Origin: CAVYXF01 sp963772335
GTDB taxonomy: Bacteria > Pseudomonadota > Alphaproteobacteria > Rhizobiales > Rhodomicrobiaceae
Reading direction: 5' to 3'
DNA length: 64,000 nucleotides
NCBI GenBank assembly: GCA_963772335.1
Contig: CAVYXF010000001.1
Coordinates: 620,001 to 684,000, forward strand
Part shown: one piece after another, positions 28,981 to 36,900 of the stretch
How positions within the stretch are numbered: position 1 is the stretch's first letter
Layout: every line of letters starts with the position of its first letter
Translations under genes and position numbers: made by a program
Notes under the pieces: model-generated
The model's database searches: none
The model's input: the letters and a program-made list of their open reading frames with translations, nothing else
Told to the model about the DNA's origin: nothing

Positions 28981-30021
28981 ATGGATTTCGATGACATCAA
29001 GAGTACGCGCCGTCAGGTCGTCGGCGGGATCGCAACTGGCGCCGTGGCAGCGTTTGCTACGCCCGCTATGGCGCAACAGACGGCCGGTGGCGGCCAGCCA
29101 TCGGAAAAGATGACCGGCGTGCCTCTGCCGGATAGCGAACAGCCGCTGCTCAATCCGGTGACGGAATATCCCAAGCCACCCTTCCCGAAGCAGCAGCAGC
29201 CCTGGCCGGGGCTTGCCAGCAAGATGGAGCCGCGCCCCGATCATGGCGAGGAAAGCTACAAGGGCTCGGGAAGGCTCGCCGGGCGCAAGGCCCTGATCAC
29301 CGGTGGCGACTCGGGCATGGGCCGGGCGGCAGCCATTGCCTTTGCCCGCGAAGGTGCCGATGTCGCGATCAATTATCTGCCCCAGGAGGAGCCGGACGCC
29401 CAGGAGGTCGTCGCGCTGATCAAAGCCGCAGGGCGCAAGGCGGTAACCCTGCCGGGTGATATCAAGGACGAGCAGTTCTGCCAGAAGCTGGTCGCCGATG
29501 CCGCACAGCAACTCGGGGGCCTTGATATCCTGGTTAATAATGCCGCACGCCAGATCGCGCAGGACTCCATCGAGAAAATCTCGACTCAGGAATTCGACGA
29601 GACCTTCAAGACCAATGTCTATGCGATGTTCTGGATCACCAAAGCGGCATTGCCGCATATGAAGCCAGGCGCGACGATCATCAATACTGCGTCGGTTCAG
29701 GCCTATGATCCAAGCGCCAATATTCTCGACTACGCCGCGACGAAAGCGGCGATTGCGAATTTCTCGAAGGGTCTGGCGAAACAGCTGGCGCCGAAGGGCA
29801 TCCGCGTGAATGCCGTTGCGCCCGGACCGATCTGGACGCCGCTCCAGGTCACTGGCGGCCAGGAGCCGGAGAACCTGCCGAAATTCGGCTCCGACTCGCC
29901 AATGACGCGGCCCGGACAGCCGGCAGAGCTTGCAGCGCTCTACGTGCTGCTTGCCTCGCCGGAATCGAGCTATTCCACCGGTCAGGTGTTCGCCGCTGTG
30001 GGCGGCAATGGCGGGCCGTAG
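28981..30021 (+). CDS. SDR-family oxidoreductase with Tat-like leader (YghA type)
   Basis: This 346-residue short-chain dehydrogenase belongs to the YghA/general stress group with a long N-terminal extension. The first 32 residues (STRRQVVGGIATGAVAAF ending AMA) look like a twin-arginine leader with a cleavage site. The Rossmann motif is TGGDSGMGRA near residue 103, NNAA follows, and the catalytic Ser-Tyr-Lys are in NTASVQAY...LDYAATKAA. NAD(P) would have to be loaded before export. Ribosome site AAGGAAGGGA lies 7 bases before the ATG. The substrate is unknown. It sits between pyrG and a long non-coding stretch. Confidence 0.87.
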   Translation: MDFDDIKSTRRQVVGGIATGAVAAFATPAMAQQTAGGGQPSEKMTGVPLPDSEQPLLNPVTEYPKPPFPKQQQPWPGLASKMEPRPDHGEESYKGSGRLAGRKALITGGDSGMGRAAAIAFAREGADVAINYLPQEEPDAQEVVALIKAAGRKAVTLPGDIKDEQFCQKLVADAAQQLGGLDILVNNAARQIAQDSIEKISTQEFDETFKTNVYAMFWITKAALPHMKPGATIINTASVQAYDPSANILDYAATKAAIANFSKGLAKQLAPKGIRVNAVAPGPIWTPLQVTGGQEPENLPKFGSDSPMTRPGQPAELAALYVLLASPESSYSTGQVFAAVGGNGGP

Positions 30022-30109
30022 GCTGGCAACAAGGCAGGGCGGGCGGGCGGCAAGCTGATGCTACGTCTTGGGTTAAGCCTCCGTTTGCCACGCTCGCAGC
30101 TTTTCCGCC

Positions 30110-30600
30110 GGACTTTATCCCCGGGTCCCCTCGCCGCGCATACACTCGGCTCGTTCCTTCCCCTGAGGGACGCACGGGCACTCGAGACCGTCTCACCGTG
30201 GGGGAAGGAAGCGGTGCCTGAGAAACCCGCAAGGGATGGCTGGACGGAACGAAGCGCGGGCTCAGAGGAGCCGGTTAGGTAACAGAGGCCGGTCTTGCGG
30301 TTGGTGTAACGAACCTGAACTCAGGGGCTCGTGGCTGCCCCCCTGTTTGCTGGGAAGCGCAGGGCGTACGTACATCCGGCCATGCCAGGGATGTGCGATG
30401 TGTAGGGAAGAGGCAGAGGGAGCCGTAATATCACCGCGCGCGGGCGGCCCATTAGGGCCACCCAAAAAACAAAATAGCGAACGGCCCGAGCGGCCGCCCG
30501 CGCGTCCCTCATATTTCCCATGGGGGAGAGACTGACGAGAAGCCTCGCGGGCCCAGCCCGGCGAGGGGTTTGTCACTTGCTCTTTGACATTTCGCAAAAT
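30110..30600 (+). ncRNA. candidate long structured RNA of unknown class
   Basis: This stretch has no convincing gene but several strong helices. Arms ttccttcccc (30154-30163) and ggggaaggaa (30201-30210) pair perfectly, stacked on cacgg/ccgtg (30173-30177 and 30196-30200). Arms of 13 bases (30437-30449 and 30492-30504) pair perfectly around an A-rich loop. acatcc/ggatgt pairs around 30375. A GC hairpin lies at 30543-30566. It ends at a boxA-like site. It does not match RNase P, tmRNA, 6S or SRP RNA hallmarks. Short frames across it lack ribosome sites. The strand is assigned from the boxA orientation. It could also be a decayed rRNA leader or a repeated element. Confidence 0.45.
30578..30589 (+). 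promoter_or_regulatory. boxA-like antitermination site
   Basis: TGCTCTTTGACA differs by one base from the rRNA-leader boxA consensus TGCTCTTTAACA, to which NusB and ribosomal protein S10 bind. It follows a GC-rich hairpin at 30543-30566. No rRNA gene follows in this window. Function here is inferred from sequence likeness alone. Confidence 0.5.
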
Positions 30601-30665
30601 TGATCGGGCCAGGGACGTGATACCTGGCACCGCCTAGAACGCGATCGGACGGAAACCGGATTCCA

Positions 30666-30683
30666 GCCCCGTTTTCACGGGGC
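30666..30683. terminator. short hairpin gccccg/cggggc (possible terminator or repeat part)
   Basis: Arms gccccg (30666-30671) and cggggc (30678-30683) enclose ttttca, and the 3' flank is catgcttttcc. It may end transcription from the structured region. The surrounding sequence (gattccagccccgttttcac) also resembles a dispersed palindromic repeat seen in related bacteria, so its role is uncertain. Confidence 0.4.
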
Positions 30684-30744
30684 CATGCTTTTCCTGGTCG
30701 CGCACCAATGACTGCTGCGAGGCGATCTGCTGCGAGATGACTTT

Positions 30745-30850
30745 AGAGCGGCGGACTGTAAATCAGAATCGGAAGCGCCGCTCTAACCTATCGTTGTCGC
30801 ATCGGATTTGTCCGAAAAAGTGGTATCCACTTTTCGGTCCGATGCTCTAG
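30745..30850. repeat. two adjacent palindromic elements (interspersed-repeat type)
   Basis: The first element has arms agagcggcg (30745-30753) and cgccgctct (30776-30784) with an internal ggactgtaaatc. The second, 30799-30845, begins gcatcgga and ends tccgatgc and contains ccgaaaaagtgg/ccacttttcgg. Such elements resemble the palindromic repeats scattered in Hyphomicrobiales genomes. They lie after the end of the flavin oxidoreductase gene on the opposite strand. Copy number cannot be judged from one window. Confidence 0.7.
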
Positions 30851-30876
30851 CTGGTCGCATGCGCGGCACATCGCTT

Positions 30877-31989
30877 TTATCTTGCGCCGATCGTCGTGGC
30901 GCCGAACACGCCTTTAACGTTCGACGGCTGCGAGCGCCAATATTGCGGCGGTGCGGTGACGCTGGCGCCGAGCTCAGCAGCGGCGTGCCATGGCCAGCGC
31001 GGGTCATAGAGCAGGCCTCTCGCTAAGGCGACGAGATCGGCCTTGCCGGTGGCGACGATGTCTTCCGCCTGCTGCGTCTCGGTAATCAGGCCGACAGCAA
31101 TGGTGGTGACGCCCGTTGCCTCTTTGATGGCCTCGGCGAAGGGGAGCTGATAGCTCGGCTTCATGTCGATCTTCTGCAAAGGCGACACGCCGCCGGAGGA
31201 TGCATCGATCCAGTCGACGCCGCGCTCCTTGAGGGCGGCAGCATAGGCGATGGTCTGCTCGATATCCCATCCGCCTTCTACCCAGTCGGACGCCGAAACG
31301 CGCAGGCCCACCGGCTTGTCGGCTGGGAATGCGGCCCGGATCGCCTCGAACACCTCGAGGGGAAAACGCATCCGGTTCTCGAGCGAGCCGCCATATTCGT
31401 CCGTGCGCCGGTTGGAAATCGGCGAGAGAAATTCGTGCAGCAGATAACCATGCGCCGAATGCACCTCGATGGCGTCGACGCCGAGGCGGGCGGCGCGTTT
31501 CGCGCTTTCTGCGAAGGCATTGCGGATACGGGCGAGGCCGGCCGCATCGAGCGCCTGAGGCGGTGCTTCGCCCTCCTTCTGCGGCAGGGCGGACGGTGCA
31601 TAAGGGAGCCAGCCGCCCTCCGATGGCGGAATCAGCTGACCGCCTTCCCATGGAAGTTGGCTTGATGCCTTGCGACCGGCATGGGCGAGCTGAATGGCAA
31701 TCGGGATCTTCGAGTACCGGCGGATTGCCGCCAAGACTGGCTGTAGAGCAGCTTCGGTCGCCTCATCCCAAAGGCCGAGATCGGCGTGTGTGATCCGACC
31801 ATCGGGCTCAACCGCCGTCGCCTCGATGCAGAGCAGGCCGGCGCCCGACAGCGCCAGATGCCCGAGATGGATCATATGCCATGCCGTCGCCCGGCCGTTC
31901 TCCGCCGAATACTGGCACATCGGGGAGACCACGACGCGGTTGGGGAGGGTCACGCCGCGCAGCGTGAGGGGAGAGAACAATGAGCTCAT
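30877..31989 (-). CDS. NADH:flavin oxidoreductase, YqjM-like old yellow enzyme
   Basis: This 370-residue FMN-dependent ene-reductase with a TIM barrel is of the YqjM (thermophilic-like) class, marked by Cys25 in VVVSPMCQYSAENG and the substrate-binding His pair in DAIEVHSAHGYLLHEFLSP. FMN-binding features SNRRTDEYGGSLENR and VALARGLLYDPRWPW are intact. It reduces activated C=C bonds using NAD(P)H. The true substrate is unknown, and oxidative or xenobiotic stress roles are usual suggestions. It is monocistronic, reading away from kdsA, and followed by palindromic repeats. Confidence 0.92.
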   Translation of the reverse strand: MSSLFSPLTLRGVTLPNRVVVSPMCQYSAENGRATAWHMIHLGHLALSGAGLLCIEATAVEPDGRITHADLGLWDEATEAALQPVLAAIRRYSKIPIAIQLAHAGRKASSQLPWEGGQLIPPSEGGWLPYAPSALPQKEGEAPPQALDAAGLARIRNAFAESAKRAARLGVDAIEVHSAHGYLLHEFLSPISNRRTDEYGGSLENRMRFPLEVFEAIRAAFPADKPVGLRVSASDWVEGGWDIEQTIAYAAALKERGVDWIDASSGGVSPLQKIDMKPSYQLPFAEAIKEATGVTTIAVGLITETQQAEDIVATGKADLVALARGLLYDPRWPWHAAAELGASVTAPPQYWRSQPSNVKGVFGATTIGAR

Positions 31990-32549
31990 GAAGGCCTCGG
32001 AAGCAGGAGGGATGACCGGACTGCCAGACTGCGCTCTAAAGACTAGGCGTTTTATCTAAGGCGCCGTGGCCGCAGGACAAGGCATGAGAATGCATGGCAG
32101 GTTTTTCCACCTTGCACACAGCCGGGCAACGTCCCCCACTTGGTAATTGGCTGTGTAATTGCGGCAATGTAAATTGCGTCACGGGGATTTGGGAGGGATC
32201 GACGACAGGCAACGGCGGTCTTTGGGCGCGCATACCCGGCGGCGATTTCGGCAGCAAGGTTCTTTACACCAATCTTTATGCCCTCTATGAGGGAGATTAC
32301 ACAATGGCCGAGTTGCTGCAGCGCCAGAAGGCGACCATCGCGCGCAACATCGCCGCCAATGGCGGCTAGTGTCCCGCTTCGAAAGTTCGTCAGAGTCAGC
32401 CACGCGTCCGAGCGAACTTTCAAATCGAAAGGACACTAGCAAAACTCAAGGTTCTATTGTGGCTTTTGGATCTGAAGTTCGCATGAGAGAGTGCCGCCCG
32501 GATGGTGCGAACGTCATAATCCGCCACACAATCACGGGGCAAATCCAAG
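31990..32549. other. gap between the flavin oxidoreductase and kdsA
   Basis: These 560 bases hold no identified gene. An open frame 32094-32369 on the plus strand runs into the palindromic repeat and has no recognisable motif. Its last 22 codons (from ATG 32304, MAELLQRQKATIARNIAANG) do follow a GAGGGAG ribosome-like site and could be a small protein. A palindromic repeat occupies 32366-32440. The kdsA promoter must lie near the right end. Confidence 0.4.
32366..32440. repeat. imperfect palindromic repeat with ctagtgtcc / ggacactag ends
   Basis: The left arm (ctagtgtcccgcttcgaaag, then ttcg) and right arm (cgaactttcaaatcgaaagg, then acactag) pair imperfectly around a short loop. The ends ctagtgtcc and ggacactag are exact complements. 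The arrangement is that of a small non-autonomous or REP-like element and resembles other dispersed palindromes of this order. No target duplication is evident. Confidence 0.6.
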
Positions 32550-33419
32550 ATGGCTGATGATGGCGCGTCCGGCGTGCATCCCAATCGCGTGGTCCGCATC
32601 GGGCCGGTCACGGTTGCCAATGATGCGCCGCTCGCAGTGTTTGCGGGCCCTTGCGCCTTGCAAAGCCGGCAGCATGCCCTGGAGATGGCGCAGGCGCTAA
32701 AAGAGATCGCCGGCCGGCTGGGCATCGGCCTGGTTTTCAAGACCTCGTTCGACAAGGCCAATCGCACCAGTGTGACAAGCGCCCGCGGCGTCGGCATGGG
32801 GCTGGCACTGCCGATCTTTGCCGAGATCCGAGAGGTCGTCGGTCTGCCGGTCGTCACCGATGTCCACGACGCCGGACAGTGCGCGCGGGTCGCCGAGGTG
32901 GTCGATGTGCTGCAGATCCCGGCTTTCCTCTGCCGCCAGACCGATCTCCTGGTCGCCGCTGCCAATACCGGCCGGGTGGTGAAGATCAAGAAGGGGCAGT
33001 TCCTTGCGCCCTGGGACATGCGCAACGTCGTGAGCAAGGTGCTGACTGCCGGCAACCCGAATATCCTGATCACCGAGCGTGGCGTCAGCTTCGGCTACAA
33101 CACCCTCATCTCCGACATGCGCGCCCTCCCGATCCTGGCGGAAACCGGCTGCCCGGTGGTGTTCGACGCCACCCATTCCGTGCAGCAGCCGGGGGGACAG
33201 GGCACGGTAAGCGGCGGTGAGCGCCGTTTCGTGCCGGTGCTCGCCCGCGCTGCCGTCGCGGTCGGCGTCGCCGCCGTATTCATCGAGACGCATGAGAATC
33301 CGGACCGGGCTCCTTCCGACGGCCCGAATATGGTGCCGCTTGCGGAATTCGAGCCGCTTTTGCGCGACCTGATGGCTTTCGACGCGCTCGCCAAGGCCGG
33401 GGCAGCCCGGGTGTCTTAG
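32550..33419 (+). CDS. kdsA: 3-deoxy-8-phosphooctulonate synthase
   Basis: This 289-residue cytosolic enzyme condenses phosphoenolpyruvate with arabinose-5-phosphate to make KDO-8-phosphate for lipopolysaccharide. The family core is complete: AGPCALQSRQHALEMA, the Lys/Arg segment FKTSFDKANRTS, PVVTDVHDAGQC, QIPAFLCRQTDLL, and the C-terminal FDATHSVQQPGGQG with the PEP/A5P residues. The Cys in LCRQTD and in the N-terminal region will decide metal dependence. A kdsA gene after pyrG is usual in alphaproteobacteria, but here 3.7 kb of other DNA intervene and no eno follows. Confidence 0.95.
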   Translation: MADDGASGVHPNRVVRIGPVTVANDAPLAVFAGPCALQSRQHALEMAQALKEIAGRLGIGLVFKTSFDKANRTSVTSARGVGMGLALPIFAEIREVVGLPVVTDVHDAGQCARVAEVVDVLQIPAFLCRQTDLLVAAANTGRVVKIKKGQFLAPWDMRNVVSKVLTAGNPNILITERGVSFGYNTLISDMRALPILAETGCPVVFDATHSVQQPGGQGTVSGGERRFVPVLARAAVAVGVAAVFIETHENPDRAPSDGPNMVPLAEFEPLLRDLMAFDALAKAGAARVS

Positions 33420-33445
33420 TTCAGCTTCAAAGCGGGGTCCGCCGA

Positions 33446-34288
33446 TCAGCAGCCTTGCCAGCGCGGCTCGCGCTTCTCCAGGAAGGCGCCAATGCCTTCC
33501 TCGGCGTCGCGCGCCATCATGTTTTCCGTCATCACCTGCGCGGCATACTCATAGGCTTCCTGTAACGGCATCTCGGCCTGCCGGTGGAAGGCCTCCTTGC
33601 CGATGCGCAGGATGTGGGGCGATTTGGAAGCGATCGTCTCCGCAAGGCCAAGCGCGGTGCTCATCACCTCGCTGTCGGGCACCACACGGTTGAGCAGGCC
33701 GAATTCGAGCGCGCGCTGGGCATCGATCAGCTCGCCGAGCAGCAGCATTTCCATCGCCTGCTTGCGCCCAACATTGCGCGACAGCGCCACCATGGGCGTC
33801 GAGCAGAACAGGCCGATATTGACGCCAGGCGTCGCGAACCGGCTCGAGGAGCCGGCAACCGCCAGATCGCAGCTCGCGACCAGCTGACAGCCAGCGGCGG
33901 TGGCAGTACCGCTGACGGCGGCGATGACGGGCTTGGGGCTGAGCACCACCTTCTGCATGACCGAGGAGCAGAGCCGCATCAGCTCGCCGAAATAGGCGCG
34001 ACCGCGATCGGGATCGCTGCGGCGGCCGGTCATCTCACGCATGTCGTGGCCAGCGCAGAAGGTGGGCGGCGCACCGGTGATGATGATGGCGTGAATGTCG
34101 CGGGCTTCGGCGATCGCATCGATTGCCGCGCCCAGAGCCCGCAGCAAGCTCTCCGACAGGCTGTTGCGCGCCTTCGGCCGGTTGAGGGTTAGGATTGCGG
34201 TCTTTCCCCGCTCCTCACGCAGAAGGACAGGCGCATCCACCTCGGATGCGGGGGCGGTGGTTTCTGAGGGGTGCGGCTGGACGTTCAT
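33446..34288 (-). CDS. enoyl-CoA hydratase/isomerase family protein
   Basis: This 280-residue crotonase-fold enzyme has a 25-residue polar N-terminal extension. The oxyanion-hole segments are PPTFCAGHDM (near residue 92) and SGTATAAGCQLVASCDLAVA (near residue 130). The second catalytic Glu position of true hydratases (GLFCSTPMVALSR here) lacks Glu, as in ECHDC3-like members, so hydratase activity is uncertain. It ends 26 bases from the kdsA stop. In related genomes this gene commonly lies near the PaaI thioesterase and rplM, as here. Confidence 0.85.
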   Translation of the reverse strand: MNVQPHPSETTAPASEVDAPVLLREERGKTAILTLNRPKARNSLSESLLRALGAAIDAIAEARDIHAIIITGAPPTFCAGHDMREMTGRRSDPDRGRAYFGELMRLCSSVMQKVVLSPKPVIAAVSGTATAAGCQLVASCDLAVAGSSSRFATPGVNIGLFCSTPMVALSRNVGRKQAMEMLLLGELIDAQRALEFGLLNRVVPDSEVMSTALGLAETIASKSPHILRIGKEAFHRQAEMPLQEAYEYAAQVMTENMMARDAEEGIGAFLEKREPRWQGC

Positions 34289-34375
34289 AGCGGCTCCATA
34301 AGATCTCGCCGCCAGCCTAAAGCAAGGCGCCCCGATCCGCGATGGTTTTCGCCCCGCGAAGCCGTACAGCGCAGA

Positions 34376-34954
34376 CTACTTCTTCACCACCGCTTCGATT
34401 TCCGGGGCCATTGCTTCGACGACCGCGATATTTTCCGGCGGCGGCGGCTCCAGTACGACGTCCGCACCCTTGCGGAGATTTTCGATGAGATCCTTCTTCT
34501 GCTTGGCGCTGAGGAGCGGCATGTCCTCGATCTTGGCGATCGCCTTCTTTAGCTTCCTCTGCGCCTTGGCATCGCCGGCCGTGCCGGCCTTCATATGGGC
34601 ATAAGCGACCCCGACGCTGCGGGCGACGCCGAACCATTCCTTGCCGTCACGGAAGCCGTGGCGTTTGGCCGTCCTGTCTATCTCGGATTTGATGGTATCG
34701 TCCGAGGCTGCTTCGACGACCGCTAGAAGCGCGTTCTCCGAACTGCCGATCTTCTTGCCCTTCTCGGCGGCCTTGCTGACGGCCAGCGTCTTCACCTCCG
34801 GATAGCTTTCGATGAAGCGCTTGACCGAAGTCTGGGTGAGCCGCGCCGTTTCGGCAAAAGCCATGCCGCTCCCGACCACCACCAGCCATGCGGCCAAGGT
34901 GGCCGTCGCAGCTGCTCCGGGCAAACGCATTGCGCCCGTTCTCATCGTTGCCAT
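34376..34954 (-). CDS. hypothetical exported protein
   Basis: This 192-residue protein has a signal peptide (GAAATATLAAWLVVVGSGMA, cleavage after AFA). Its mature domain is helical and Lys-rich (SYPEVKTLAVSKAAEKGKKI; QRKLKKAIAKIEDM; LSAKQKKDLIENL), ending in an acidic/Pro tail PPPPENIAVVEAMAPEIEAVV. I chose the ATG at 34954 for the signal peptide and an AAGGGTG site. A longer frame to 35203 runs into the divergent thioesterase. No domain recognised. Similar small exported proteins occur at this locus in relatives, which suggests conservation but not function. Confidence 0.72.
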   Translation of the reverse strand: MATMRTGAMRLPGAAATATLAAWLVVVGSGMAFAETARLTQTSVKRFIESYPEVKTLAVSKAAEKGKKIGSSENALLAVVEAASDDTIKSEIDRTAKRHGFRDGKEWFGVARSVGVAYAHMKAGTAGDAKAQRKLKKAIAKIEDMPLLSAKQKKDLIENLRKGADVVLEPPPPENIAVVEAMAPEIEAVVKK

Positions 34955-35090
34955 CAAACGCACCCTTTTGTCATTGCTTGGGGCCGCTTCGCGGCAGCCC
35001 GGTTTCCTTGTTTCTTTTACATTGCCTTCAATTACGGTGAAATCGTGAGAATATGACATTGTTACGTGGAAGGGAGCGAAGCGTCGCCCT

Positions 35091-35514
35091 ATGACCGCCG
35101 AGGAGATAACTGCTTTTCTCAACCGCGAATTCCCGCAAATCCATGAAGGCGGGCGGGTTTTCAGCGTGGAAGCTGCCAGCTCAGGACTGGCGCGGCTGCG
35201 CATGGCCTATCACGAGCGCCTGCTGCGCCCAGGCGGCACGATTTCCGGGCCCTCGATGTTCGCGCTTGCCGATGTCGCCATGTATGCGGCGGTGCTCTCC
35301 GCGATCGGCCCGCGGGCGCTGGCAGTGACGACGCAACCTCAATATCAACTTCCTGCGTAAGCCTCAGCCGCGCGACATGATTGCCGAGGCGCGGCTCCTG
35401 AAATTGGGTAAGCGGCTCGCCGTGGGCGAGATCGCGCTGCATTCGGATGGCGAGACCGCGCTTGCGGCGCATGCCACGGCGACCTATTCCATTCCGCTGC
35501 TTAATGAGGTATGA
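35091..35514 (+). pseudogene. PaaI-family hotdog thioesterase with a single-base frameshift
   Basis: The first frame (35091 to about 35333) gives the hotdog N-terminal half (ITAFLNREFPQIHEGG; LRPGGTISGPSMFALADVAM; ALAVTT). Skipping one base near 35334 continues NLNINFLRKPQPRDMIAEAR and ends SIPLLNEV at 35514, for 140 residues in all, the normal PaaI length. As read, a stop occurs at 35358. The extra base lies in gacgcaacc. It would hydrolyse acyl-CoA thioesters if intact. It is placed between the exported protein and rplM, as in related genomes. Assembly error and true inactivation cannot be separated here. Confidence 0.8.
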
Positions 35515-35703
35515 TTATACCTCATAGGTAGTAAATTGTTTTAACTAGGATAATTTCAAAATATTGCGCTTGACCACGCCTCCCCGAACTATTAAGAATT
35601 ATGCCGGATCGATTTTCCCGGCCCTTGCGGCTGCTTTTCCCGGACAGTTGAGCCGTACGCTGGCGCCGAAGGGTTGGCCGTGAACGGCAATGGATTGGAA
35701 CTC

Positions 35704-36171
35704 ATGAAGACCTTTTCGGCCAAACCCTCCGACATCGAGAAGAAATGGCTGCTGATCGATGCCGACGGCCTGGTGGTCGGGCGCCTCGCCGCGCTGATCG
35801 CTACGCGCCTGCGCGGCAAGCATAAGCCCACCTTCACCCCGCATATGGATTGCGGCGACAACATCATTGTGGTGAATGCCGACAAGGTCGTGTTCACCGG
35901 CAATAAGCGTACCGACAAGGTGTATCACTGGCACACCGGCTATCCCGGCGGCATCAAGACCCGCACTGCGGAGAAGATCCTCGACGGCCGCTTCCCTGAG
36001 CGGGTACTGGAGAAGGCAGTCGAGCGCATGATGCCGGGCGGCCCGCTTTCCCGCCGCCAGATGAAGAACCTGAAAATCTATGCCGGCCCCGAGCACAAGC
36101 ACGAGGCCCAGCAGCCGGTTGCACTCGATATCGGCGCGCTCAACACCAAGAATGTCGGAAGGACGAAATAA
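35704..36171 (+). CDS. rplM: 50S ribosomal protein L13
   Basis: This 155-residue ribosomal protein begins MKTFSAKPSDIEKKWLLIDA and contains the L13 signature region (GGIKTRTAEKILDGRFPERV then LEKAVERMMPGGPLSRRQM). I chose the ATG at 35704 to match the alphaproteobacterial start; an upstream ATG at 35674 would add ten residues. It binds 23S rRNA early in large-subunit assembly. It is coupled to rpsI by a TAATG overlap, the universal L13-S9 operon. Confidence 0.96.
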   Translation: MKTFSAKPSDIEKKWLLIDADGLVVGRLAALIATRLRGKHKPTFTPHMDCGDNIIVVNADKVVFTGNKRTDKVYHWHTGYPGGIKTRTAEKILDGRFPERVLEKAVERMMPGGPLSRRQMKNLKIYAGPEHKHEAQQPVALDIGALNTKNVGRTK

Positions 36172-36650
36172 TGGCCGAACTCAAATCGCTGAGCGACCTG
36201 GGCGGCAAGGATGCAGCACCGGGGGCGCCGGCCAAGCCCGTCCATGAGCAGAAGCTCGACAGTCTTGGCCGCGCCTATGCCACCGGCAAGCGCAAGAACG
36301 CGGTCGCCCGCGTCTGGATCAAGCCCGGTGTCGGCAAGATCATCGTCAACACCAAGGAGCACGCGGAATATTTCGCGCGGCCCGTGCTGCAGATGATCCT
36401 GAAGCAGCCGCTCGCCATCGCCAACCGCGCCACGCAATATGACATTATCTGCACGGTCTCCGGCGGTGGGCTGTCCGGTCAGGCTGGCGCCGTGCGCCAC
36501 GGCCTCTCCAAGGCGCTCACCTATTACGAGCCTGAGCTGCGCGGCGTGCTGAAGAAGGCCGGTTTCCTGACGCGCGACAGCCGCGTAGTCGAGCGCAAGA
36601 AGTTCGGTAAGGCCAAGGCCCGCCGCAGCTTCCAGTTCTCGAAGCGCTAA
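36171..36650 (+). CDS. rpsI: 30S ribosomal protein S9
   Basis: This 159-residue protein has a nonconserved 35-residue N-terminal extension, common in alphaproteobacteria. The S9 core follows (GRAYATGKRKNAVARVWIKP, GGGLSGQAGAVRHGLSKAL) and the basic tail ending RRSFQFSKR, which reaches the P-site tRNA. Its ATG overlaps the rplM stop by one base, so the two are translationally coupled. The tail is intact. Confidence 0.96.
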   Translation: MAELKSLSDLGGKDAAPGAPAKPVHEQKLDSLGRAYATGKRKNAVARVWIKPGVGKIIVNTKEHAEYFARPVLQMILKQPLAIANRATQYDIICTVSGGGLSGQAGAVRHGLSKALTYYEPELRGVLKKAGFLTRDSRVVERKKFGKAKARRSFQFSKR

Positions 36651-36900
36651 GCGCAGCACGCCCTAGGCTCATCGCCGCAGGTCTGCTTTTCTGGGCGGTT
36701 TGATGCTTGCGACGCCGACACTCGGTCCTGTTCCGGGTCATCGGCGAAGGAGGCATCGCGCCGCCCAGTGTCTTTTCTGACCCACATACAACCAAAAATT
36801 GTCTTTCAATCTTTCGGCAATCCATTCAGCGTTTGGTGCCGCGCGTGAATCAGAGAAGCTGCGCGTGCTGAGGCAGGCTCAGCTCCCTGGAAGGGTTGCC

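Noticed and set aside
30190..30230. ggaaggaagc resembles the SRP RNA loop
   Set aside because: The flanking bases do not form the SRP domain IV hairpin (no ccggaagg loop); the segment pairs with 30154-30163 instead.
30110..30540. Possible RNase P RNA or tmRNA
   Set aside because: The P4 core gaggaaagtc of RNase P and the tRNA-like ends and tag frame of tmRNA are absent.
30262..30630. A 122-codon minus-strand frame across the structured region
   Set aside because: It overlaps strong helices, lacks a ribosome site and has low-complexity Pro/Gly/Arg content.
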